A program made the position numbers and the translations under genes. From assembly GCA_031549115.1 (NCBI GenBank), contig JAVBQJ010000058.1, positions 1-12,702 of the forward strand: DNA of 12,702 bases. The letters are read 5' to 3'. The notes beneath the pieces were generated by a model that saw only the letters and a list, made by a program, of their open reading frames with translations, was not told the DNA's origin and searched no databases. Source of the stretch: JAVBQJ01 sp031549115. Lineage in GTDB: Bacteria > Verrucomicrobiota > Lentisphaeria > Victivallales > Victivallaceae. Shown piece after piece: positions 1 to 5,892 of the stretch. Each line of letters begins with the position of its first letter. Within the stretch, counting starts at the first letter, position 1.

Positions 1-3
1 AAA

Positions 4-141
4 AAACGATTTTGCAAAGACAGATTGCTTCGAACCTCATGGACGCATGGGTAAGGGAGAGTTTGCTTTGAAAAGGAAAGATTTTACAGAAAATACAAGA
101 AAAGTTGCGAAAGCTACTTGACAAAACCTATCATAGAAGGA
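4..141 (+). repeat. 138-bp perfect inverted repeat, left copy; promoter/leader region of the amidohydrolase operon
   Basis: Positions 4-141 are the exact reverse complement of 12565-12702 with no mismatch. Identity ends at 141/142, directly after the AGAAGGA Shine-Dalgarno of the amidohydrolase gene. The stretch is AT-rich beside the GC-rich genes. It holds a TTGCGA hexamer (105-110) 18 bp before TATCAT (129-134), a TTGACA (118-123), a small palindrome CTATCATAG (128-136), and an open frame ending in TGA at 119-121. The outer boundary is unknown because the right copy runs into the window end. It may be a duplicated promoter/5'UTR, the end of a dispersed element, or the point where an assembly graph broke. 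Confidence 0.97.
128..136 (+). promoter_or_regulatory. Candidate operator half-site CTATCATAG
   Basis: A short perfect palindrome (CTAT-C-ATAG) sits just before the Shine-Dalgarno and overlaps the only TATCAT -10-like hexamer in the repeat. The same site is at 12570-12578 in front of the regulator gene. A repressor bound here could block both transcripts. It is only 9 bp and could be chance; GntR/LacI hybrid regulators often bind longer palindromes. Confidence 0.25.
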
Positions 142-150
142 AAAAATATC

Positions 151-1050
151 ATGCCGTTCATCGACATCCATGCCCATGCGTACCGGATTCCGGTGCCGTT
201 CGTCGTCCAGTTCTGTTCGCCGGCTGAATTGATCGCCTGCTACGACCGCTTCGGTGTCGCCAAGGGGGCGCTGCTGCCGATCGTCAGCCCGGAGATCTAT
301 TCGCCGCAGTCCAACGAAGACATCCTGGAGATGGTCGCCAATCACCCGGACCGGTTTTTCGCCTTCTGCAACATCGATCCGCGGATGCTGAACAACAGCT
401 GCCACGCGCCGCTGGACACGGTGATCGCCTATTACAAGGACAAGGGCTGCCGCGGCATCGGCGAAATCATGCCGAATCTGTCGATGCGCGACCCCCGGGT
501 GCAGAACCTCTTCGCCTGCGCCGAAAAGGTCGGCGGCATGCCGGTGACCTGGGACAGCGCCGACTACCCCGACGAAGACTTCGGCCTCTACGACGAGCCC
601 GGCATGCCCTATTTGGAGCACTCGCTGCAACGCTTTGAAAAACTGGACTTCATCGCCCACGGGCCGTGCTTCTGGGCCGAAGTCGGACGCCTGCCGCGCC
701 CGGCGATGCGCAAAACCGTATTCCGCGCCAACGGCGAACAGGTCGGCTACAACCCGCCGCAGGGAAAAATCACCGAAGAAGGGGCAGTCCCGCAGCTGTT
801 CCGGCAGTACGGCAACCTTTACGGCGAACTCTCCGACGCGTATTACGCGCTGAAGGGCGACGAGGAATATTTTTCCAGGTTCCTGACCGAATTCGCCGAC
901 CGGTTGTTCTTCGGCTCCGACGCCTGTACCAGCGAGTGTCCGTTCAATACGCTGCACTTGCTCAGCGACTGGCGCGAACGCGGGCTGATTTCGCAACCGG
1001 TGTTCGACAAAATTTCGCACCGCAACGCCATCGGTTATTTTCACCTGTAA
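151..1050 (+). CDS. Amidohydrolase-family metal-dependent hydrolase (amidohydrolase_2 type)
   Basis: This 299-residue cytoplasmic protein has the TIM-barrel metallohydrolase signature. It opens with IDIHAHA (D5, H7, H9; the first-strand HxH metal ligands), has FIAHG with H170, FFGSDAC with the catalytic-type D257, and ends with NAIGYF like many amidohydrolase_2 proteins. The family includes decarboxylases and lactonases that act on aromatic or sugar-acid substrates; the substrate here is not readable. One oddity: where relatives usually read PVxxH, this protein reads PVTWD (D135), so one expected active-site His may be replaced. The ATG at 151 was chosen because AGAAGGA lies 9 bases upstream; a TTG at 118 would add 11 residues encoded by the repeat. 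It is first in a pair with the next gene, 15 bp downstream. No signal peptide is seen. Confidence 0.85.
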   Translation: MPFIDIHAHAYRIPVPFVVQFCSPAELIACYDRFGVAKGALLPIVSPEIYSPQSNEDILEMVANHPDRFFAFCNIDPRMLNNSCHAPLDTVIAYYKDKGCRGIGEIMPNLSMRDPRVQNLFACAEKVGGMPVTWDSADYPDEDFGLYDEPGMPYLEHSLQRFEKLDFIAHGPCFWAEVGRLPRPAMRKTVFRANGEQVGYNPPQGKITEEGAVPQLFRQYGNLYGELSDAYYALKGDEEYFSRFLTEFADRLFFGSDACTSECPFNTLHLLSDWRERGLISQPVFDKISHRNAIGYFHL

Positions 1051-1065
1051 CACGGGAGCATTGCC

Positions 1066-4000
1066 ATGACGCCACATTACACCATCGACGGCAACGGGTT
1101 CCATATTCAGGGCTCGCGGGAGAAGTTCAACCGCGTCCTCTATGGTTCGCACAAAAACGACCGGAAGCAGGAAAAGTTTTTCACTCTGGCGGGCGATCTG
1201 CCGCTGTTCCAGGCGGCGGTGACCGACTACGAGAAGGATCTCTTTTGCTACTACGCCAAAAACGGGCTGCTGCAAAGCGGCCTCGCGCTGACGCCGGCGC
1301 ATCAGGTCCCGTACTTTTACTCCGCGGAAGCCGATCTCGCCAGCGCCTGGTTTCACCACAGCGAAGACATCGAAGCCACCTTCCGCGACGGCGCCATGCA
1401 TTACCGTTTGAGCCAGGTGTCGCCGTGGTTTCCGAATGTCGAGGTCGAAATCTCCGCGTATCCGCTGCTTCCCGATGACGGCATGGCGATCGTTTACCGG
1501 ATCCGCTCCGAACAGCGGGTCTGGTTCTGCGCCGGCTTCGGCGGCATCACCGGCTTCCTCGGCCGTTTCGAATATCCGATGATCTCCGAACGGGAGTTTT
1601 CGGCCGAAGACTCCCGCGGCAACCGGGTCCGGTTCGGACACAACCAGGCGCTGATCACCTCGCCCCACGGCAGCGACATGCGCATCGCCGCCGGTTTCGA
1701 CGCCGAATTCGACTGCATCGGCGCCGAAACCTTCGCCCAGCCGGTGCCGTCGCGCTTCCTCGCCCCGTGTCCGACGCCGACGGTGGCAGCGGGGCAGCTG
1801 GTACGGCTGCGCCGGGTGATCGGCGCGGACGAGGAATTCCATGGCACCCTCATTGTCGCCCGCAACTGCTCCGCCAAGACACTGGACAAATACCTCGCAC
1901 TCGGCGACAAACTGCCGCAATTTCTCGCCCGCGAAATCCATGCCAAAACGGCGGCGCTGACGCTGATTACCCCCGACGCGGTGTTGAACCAGACGGCGAA
2001 AAGCACGCTGGTGGCGCTCGACGCTTCGTGGCACGGGCGCACCTTCTATCATGGCGCCCACGGCTATCATACGCCGTTCCTCGGCTGGCGCAACTGGTAT
2101 GCGCCGACCGTGATCGGCTGGCTGGACCGGGTAAAAACCGCGATCCTGTCCCATCTGGAAACGCAGAAGCATGCCGATCCGGCTCTGGAAAAGGTCTGGT
2201 ACGACGGCGGCGACCGTCCCGACCTCGACCATGAGGGCACTCAGTACCACCACCTGACCGATTCGCACGGCAATCTTGCCGCGCTGCTGCACCGCGACGA
2301 CATCTACAACATGCAGGAGGTGGCGCTGGACATGATGCTGCATTATCTGGAACGCACCGGCGACCGCAAGCTGACGGAGCGGATTTTCGACGCGATGGCG
2401 GCGATTCTCGACTTCGAGGAGCGGATCTTCGACCCCGATCATGACGGGTTGTACCAGAACTTCCTGAATACCTGGATCTCCGACGGCCACAGCTACAACG
2501 GCGGCGGCTGCGCCCAGGCCAGCGCCTACAATTACAGCGCCAACCGGACCATGGCGCACCTGGCGCGCACCATCGGCCGCGATCCCGAAGTCTTCGCTGC
2601 GCGCGCCCGGCGCATTCACGCCGCGGTGCAACGGCACTTGTGGCTGGAGGACGCCGGCGTCATCGCCGAATTCGTCGACACCGTCGGCAACCGCCTGGTG
2701 CACCCGGAGCCGGAGCTGAATACGATTTATCTCGCGGTCAGCAACGGTCTGCTTGACCGGGCGCAAAGTTCGCGGGCGCTGGCCTACACCCGGACGCTGC
2801 GCCGCACCCGGACGCGCCATGGAGGCGAATTGGTGCATTCGTCGAAGTGGCTGCCGAAAAAGTATTCGACCTACGGCTTGTTCCCGTCGGAAAACGCCTG
2901 TCTCGCGCTCGCGTATTTCGACAATTACGAAAAAGACGAAGCGTGGAAAATCGTTCAGGGCCTGCTCGACGCCTACGAATTGAGCCGCAATCCGGGGCTG
3001 GTGCGCCATGTGCTTTCCGACCTCGGCGGCGCCGACTGGGGCGACTTCGACTTCACCGACACCTCGAGCAGCTGGCTGTGGCTGATCCTGTCCGGGGTGT
3101 GGGGGATCAAGTTCCATCTGGAGGATTCCCGGATTCACATCACCCCGGCATTGCCGGACGATTGGGAGCACGCGTCGGTCAAAGTCCGGGATTTGAGCGT
3201 CACCCGGCACCGCGAAGCCCGGCGCGACACCGTCACGGTATATTCGGCGCTGAAAGCCAAAAAACAACTGCAATGCTATCTGCGCCGCAGCCGGATCGAA
3301 GGCGTGTATGTCAACGGCGAAGCGGCCGAATACACCCTGCTCCCCGTCGTCGACGGCTGTCTTTTGCAAGTGACGGGCGACGACGCCGAAATGATCTGCG
3401 AAATCGTCTACGACGGCGGCGAACTGCCGCAATTGTGTCACAACGACCTCTCCGGCGCCGCCGGTTCGACCGTGATCGTGGAGGCGGCGGCCGGCGTGAT
3501 CACCGGTTGCGACGCGCCGTTCGCCGCCGATATTCAACACGACGGCAAATACCTCCGCCTCACCCTCGGGGAACGCGGCGGCCGCGCTCTGGTGACCATG
3601 CGGGCGGGCGACGTCGAAGTCCGCCGCAGCTGCGACATCGAAGCGATACCGGCGGCAATGCCGGAGTGCCCCGCGCTTGCGCCCGCCGGCGCCGTACGCG
3701 ACCTCGATCTGGCGCCGTATTTCAATATGGCGTTGACCGAAATCTATCAGCAGCGTTATCTGGCGCCGCGCCCGGAGGGTTATTCGATCGGCGCCCGCGT
3801 CAATGGCCGTTATGCGTGGGAGTGGACCCACACCGGCCATAATTCCGTGATCGTCGACGATACGGCGCTGCGTCAAGCCCCAAGCGGCCGTTACCCGGTG
3901 TCGGGAACGCCCGGTTTTCCGACTCCCGCCAAGGGGCCCAATGCCGCCTGCGTGTCGGTCTGGGAAAATTATCCGACCGAACTCAAAATCCCGCTGCCGT

Positions 4001-4317
4001 CGGTTTCGGGACAGTCGCTCCATCTATTCTGCATCGGCGCCACCAACGCGATGCAGAGCGGCGTCGTCAACGCCGTCATCCAGGTGACCTACACCGACGG
4101 CAGTATGCAGGAGCTCCCGCTGGTCGCGCCGGACAACTTCGACGACTGGCTGCTGCCGAGCTGGCTTGCGGAAGAGCGGATTTTCTACTTTTCCGACCTC
4201 AACCACGGCCTGCGTCTCGTCATCCCGCTCACCCCCGGCAAAGTGCCCGCCGAGCTGGTGCTGCGCGCCGTCGCCAACGAAGTTATCCTCGGGTTGCTCG
4301 GGGCGAGTATTTGTTGA
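1066..4317 (+). CDS. Large DUF4450-like glycoside hydrolase with (alpha/alpha)6 toroid
   Basis: This is a 1083-residue protein without a signal peptide. Residues ~1-280 form a beta-rich N-terminal region with NRVLYGSH (22-29), a motif I recognise from DUF4450 proteins of Bacteroides. Residues ~300-680 look like a six-hairpin toroid: HGYHTPFLGWRNWYA (332-346), DDIYNMQEVALDMMLHYL, GLYQNFLNTWISDGHSYNGG (461-480) and TDTSSSWLWL (664-673). A beta-sandwich follows (~685-800). The C-terminal ~370 residues include FNMALTEIYQQRY and a GATNAMQSG segment matching the end of the DUF4450 family. Catalytic residues are not certain; acidic side chains at E418, D473 and D658-D662 are candidates. GGGAG precedes the ATG, 15 bp after the amidohydrolase stop, so the two are probably co-transcribed. 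It likely acts on oligosaccharides in the cytoplasm. The substrate is unknown. Confidence 0.78.
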   Translation: MTPHYTIDGNGFHIQGSREKFNRVLYGSHKNDRKQEKFFTLAGDLPLFQAAVTDYEKDLFCYYAKNGLLQSGLALTPAHQVPYFYSAEADLASAWFHHSEDIEATFRDGAMHYRLSQVSPWFPNVEVEISAYPLLPDDGMAIVYRIRSEQRVWFCAGFGGITGFLGRFEYPMISEREFSAEDSRGNRVRFGHNQALITSPHGSDMRIAAGFDAEFDCIGAETFAQPVPSRFLAPCPTPTVAAGQLVRLRRVIGADEEFHGTLIVARNCSAKTLDKYLALGDKLPQFLAREIHAKTAALTLITPDAVLNQTAKSTLVALDASWHGRTFYHGAHGYHTPFLGWRNWYAPTVIGWLDRVKTAILSHLETQKHADPALEKVWYDGGDRPDLDHEGTQYHHLTDSHGNLAALLHRDDIYNMQEVALDMMLHYLERTGDRKLTERIFDAMAAILDFEERIFDPDHDGLYQNFLNTWISDGHSYNGGGCAQASAYNYSANRTMAHLARTIGRDPEVFAARARRIHAAVQRHLWLEDAGVIAEFVDTVGNRLVHPEPELNTIYLAVSNGLLDRAQSSRALAYTRTLRRTRTRHGGELVHSSKWLPKKYSTYGLFPSENACLALAYFDNYEKDEAWKIVQGLLDAYELSRNPGLVRHVLSDLGGADWGDFDFTDTSSSWLWLILSGVWGIKFHLEDSRIHITPALPDDWEHASVKVRDLSVTRHREARRDTVTVYSALKAKKQLQCYLRRSRIEGVYVNGEAAEYTLLPVVDGCLLQVTGDDAEMICEIVYDGGELPQLCHNDLSGAAGSTVIVEAAAGVITGCDAPFAADIQHDGKYLRLTLGERGGRALVTMRAGDVEVRRSCDIEAIPAAMPECPALAPAGAVRDLDLAPYFNMALTEIYQQRYLAPRPEGYSIGARVNGRYAWEWTHTGHNSVIVDDTALRQAPSGRYPVSGTPGFPTPAKGPNAACVSVWENYPTELKIPLPSVSGQSLHLFCIGATNAMQSGVVNAVIQVTYTDGSMQELPLVAPDNFDDWLLPSWLAEERIFYFSDLNHGLRLVIPLTPGKVPAELVLRAVANEVILGLLGASIC

Positions 4318-4356
4318 TGGGGGTAGTTGTGCGCCGCGGGTGCGGCTTTGAGTGTG

Positions 4357-4410
4357 GAGAATTATGATAGTGGAGACGGGGCCGCAGTGCGCCCCGATTC
4401 ACGTGAGGGC
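4357..4410 (+). repeat. Intergenic hairpin repeat, copy 1
   Basis: The core 4378-4395 reads GGGGC-CGC-AGT-GCG-CCCC: a stem with one bulged C and a 3-base loop. A second copy lies at 5782-5835, about 43 of 54 positions identical. The stem bases are all conserved and the core differs only in the middle loop base. The layout resembles a REP-type intergenic palindrome. No T-tract follows. Confidence 0.7.
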
Positions 4411-4457
4411 TCCGCCCCTCCCAACCCCGATGCGCTCAAGCGGCGCTCGCCTTACAC

Positions 4458-4485
4458 GTTTTTTCCGCCAATTGGCGGAAAAAAC
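4458..4485. repeat. 28-bp perfect palindrome
   Basis: The core CCGCCAATTGGCGG (4465-4478) is preceded by GTTTTTT and followed by AAAAAAC, giving perfect two-fold symmetry over 28 bp. The T-run is 5' and the A-run 3' of the GC stem on both strands, the reverse of a standard bidirectional terminator, so an RNA would fold into one long hairpin without a U-tail. It could be a protein-binding site, an RNA-stabilising 3' end or part of a dispersed element. Confidence 0.9.
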
Positions 4486-4496
4486 TTTCTTCGGTA

Positions 4497-4520
4497 ACGA
4501 AAACGGTGACGCGTTTTCGT
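4497..4520. repeat. Inverted repeat with 9-bp arms
   Basis: ACGAAAACG (4497-4505) and CGTTTTCGT (4512-4520) pair perfectly around a 6-base loop. The left arm competes with a small TTCG-GTAA-CGAA hairpin at 4490-4501, so alternative folds are possible. There is no T-run after the stem. Confidence 0.7.
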
Positions 4521-4585
4521 GAACGAACCCCTCAGCGGCGGCGGTGCCGGCGCCGTTCGCCGGGGGTGGCTCCGTGCCGCGCTCC

Positions 4586-4609
4586 TTGGCGCGAGCTTCG
4601 CTGCGCCAA
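4586..4609. repeat. Inverted repeat with one bulge
   Basis: TTGGCGC (4586-4592) pairs with GCGCCAA (4603-4609). AGC and GCT extend the stem around a TTC loop, with a single unpaired G at 4593. It lies about 90 bp beyond the 3' end of the URO-D-like gene and may help end or stabilise that minus-strand transcript. No U-tract is seen. Confidence 0.6.
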
Positions 4610-4698
4610 TTCCTAACGGCACGGTCGCGCCTGACCGGCGCTCCCCCGTGCGCGCCCACAAGTTGGGGTGTTGCAAAGGGGGCACGGCAATGGCTTCT

Positions 4699-5742
4699 TC
4701 AGCGCTCGGTCACGCCCGCGATCATCGCGAGGATATTCGGGATCGGCGTGCGGGCCTGCAGGTTGTGGCAGGAGGCGCAGATGTAGCCGCCCCCGTCCGC
4801 GCCCAACGTATCCAGCAGCATTTCCACCTCACAGGCGACCTCCGCCGGCGTTCCGAACGGCATCACCTGCTGGGTGTCCACGCCGCCGTGAAAGACCAGC
4901 TTCGCACCGAATTGCGCTTTCAGCCCCGCGGTATTCATCCCCGGACAATTGTGCTGAACCGGATTGAGGATGTCGATTCCGGCGTCGATCAATCCCGGAA
5001 TGATCGGCGCGAAACCGCCGTCGGAGTGATAAAACACCTTCATCCCATACTCGTGAACGATCGCGCACAGGCGTTTCATCCGCGGATAAATGTGTTCGTG
5101 CCAGCAATCCGGCGCAATCATCAACCCGTTCTGGCTGCCCATATCGTCGCTGCAATAAACACAATCCAGCAGCCCCTTCATCCGCGGCAGCCAACGCCGC
5201 AATGTCTCGGTCTGAATCGCTTCGATCCGGTCCAGCGCCGCCGCCGTCAGCTCCGGCGTCAACGCCAGATCCAGCATCGCATTTTCCAGTCCGCGCAAGT
5301 GCGAATACACCTCGAACAGCGAAATGAAACCGCCGTACGTCGCAAATTCACGTCCGCTTTCGCGCGCCGCCGCCTCCGCGAAATCGTAATCGAAGCACGC
5401 CGGGTCCGGCCACCACGGATACGCCTCCAGATCCCGCTCCGATTCCAACCGCGCCAACGGATTGGCTTCGACGTCGTAGTACACCGCGCCGTTGACCTCG
5501 ACTCTGGTCGTCACCGCCCCCCACAAGCCGCGCTCCGGCGCCACATTGCCGCGCCGCCGGTAAACCAACGGAACATTGACGATTTTGTCCACCCCCATCC
5601 GGCGGAAAAGTTCCAGGTCGTCTCCGGTCCGGAAGTGCCGCTTCAACTCCTCCAGCACCTCTTCGGTATACCAGAAATCCACCGGAATCCGGTCCGGCTT
5701 TTCCCCTGCCAATATCGTCTGTATCCGCTCTTTCGCATTCAT
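4699..5742 (-). CDS. Uroporphyrinogen decarboxylase-fold protein (URO-D/methyltransferase-like)
   Basis: The 347-residue protein matches the URO-D superfamily, which besides haem synthesis includes MtaA/MtbA/CmuA-type corrinoid methyltransferases. It starts MNAKERIQTILAGEKPDRIP, the usual opening for this family, has FYHSDGGFAPIIPGLIDAGI (237-256) and FHGGVDTQ (284-291), and ends with GGYICASCHN (318-327). H239, C322 and C325 are candidate metal (Zn or corrinoid-linked) ligands; many relatives have S or P at the C322 and C325 positions. No true-haem genes lie nearby, so a methyl-transfer or decarboxylation step in glycan catabolism is more likely; that is inference. GGAG stands 8 bases before the ATG. 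It lies 135 bp after the rhamnosidase stop and probably ends that transcript. Cytoplasmic, no signal peptide. Confidence 0.85.
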   Translation of the reverse strand: MNAKERIQTILAGEKPDRIPVDFWYTEEVLEELKRHFRTGDDLELFRRMGVDKIVNVPLVYRRRGNVAPERGLWGAVTTRVEVNGAVYYDVEANPLARLESERDLEAYPWWPDPACFDYDFAEAAARESGREFATYGGFISLFEVYSHLRGLENAMLDLALTPELTAAALDRIEAIQTETLRRWLPRMKGLLDCVYCSDDMGSQNGLMIAPDCWHEHIYPRMKRLCAIVHEYGMKVFYHSDGGFAPIIPGLIDAGIDILNPVQHNCPGMNTAGLKAQFGAKLVFHGGVDTQQVMPFGTPAEVACEVEMLLDTLGADGGGYICASCHNLQARTPIPNILAMIAGVTER

Positions 5743-5781
5743 GATTTTATCTCCGGTGTGTACCGTTTTGGTTTTGAATGT

Positions 5782-5835
5782 GATAATTTTTATGGTGGTT
5801 TCGGGGCCGCATTGCGCCCCGATTTACGCGGGGGC
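5782..5835 (+). repeat. Intergenic hairpin repeat, copy 2
   Basis: The core 5803-5820 reads GGGGC-CGC-ATT-GCG-CCCC and matches copy 1 at 4378-4395 except for the middle loop base; flanks are also similar (14 of 21 bases to the left, 12 of 15 to the right). This copy lies just upstream of the minus-strand URO-D-like gene, so it would be inside the transcript if that gene is expressed from further upstream, and might act as a processing or stability element. Confidence 0.7.
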
Positions 5836-5839
5836 CGTG

Positions 5840-5892
5840 CGCGCTCACGGGTGAGTGGTATTGCGAGGGGGACGCGCTCACGGGTGAGTGGT
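5840..5892. repeat. 20-bp direct repeat, two copies 33 bp apart
   Basis: Exact 20-bp copies lie at 5840-5859 and 5873-5892. Each contains the small palindrome CTCAC-GG-GTGAG. The second copy covers the last codons and the TGA of the rhamnosidase gene; the first lies just beyond the stop. This looks like a local tandem duplication of the gene's 3' end. Confidence 0.9.

Larger units (their letters stand above)
4318..4698. other. Gene-free convergent intergenic region rich in hairpins
   Basis: These 381 bp lie between the 3' ends of the plus-strand DUF4450-like gene and the minus-strand URO-D-like gene. I see no convincing gene; short open frames on both strands have low-complexity R/P/G-rich products. 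The stretch holds a hairpin repeat (4357-4410), a 28-bp palindrome (4458-4485), a 9-bp stem (4497-4520) and a bulged 10-bp stem (4586-4609). None has a clear T-run after the stem on either strand, so termination may be Rho-dependent or rely on these structures. The density of structure suggests a dispersed intergenic element. Confidence 0.7.

Noticed and set aside
118..150. TTG start at 118 (and its equal at 12588) giving an MTKPIIEG N-terminus to both outer genes
   Set aside because: The ATGs at 151 and 12555 have a Shine-Dalgarno at good distance, and the family motifs begin at once after them. The shared eight residues simply come from the repeat being in the same frame.
2753..3842. R-rich plus-strand open frames inside the DUF4450-like gene
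   Set aside because: They are out-of-frame shadows with arginine-rich products typical of GC-rich coding DNA.
37..4023. 1328-codon open frame on the minus strand
   Set aside because: It is antisense to the amidohydrolase and DUF4450-like genes. It has no recognisable motif, R/V/Q-rich composition, and comes from the strong third-position GC of the genes opposite.
4378..4485. Rho-independent terminator for the DUF4450-like gene
   Set aside because: Stems exist, but none is followed by a T-run on the plus strand; the 28-bp palindrome has the T-run before and the A-run after the stem.
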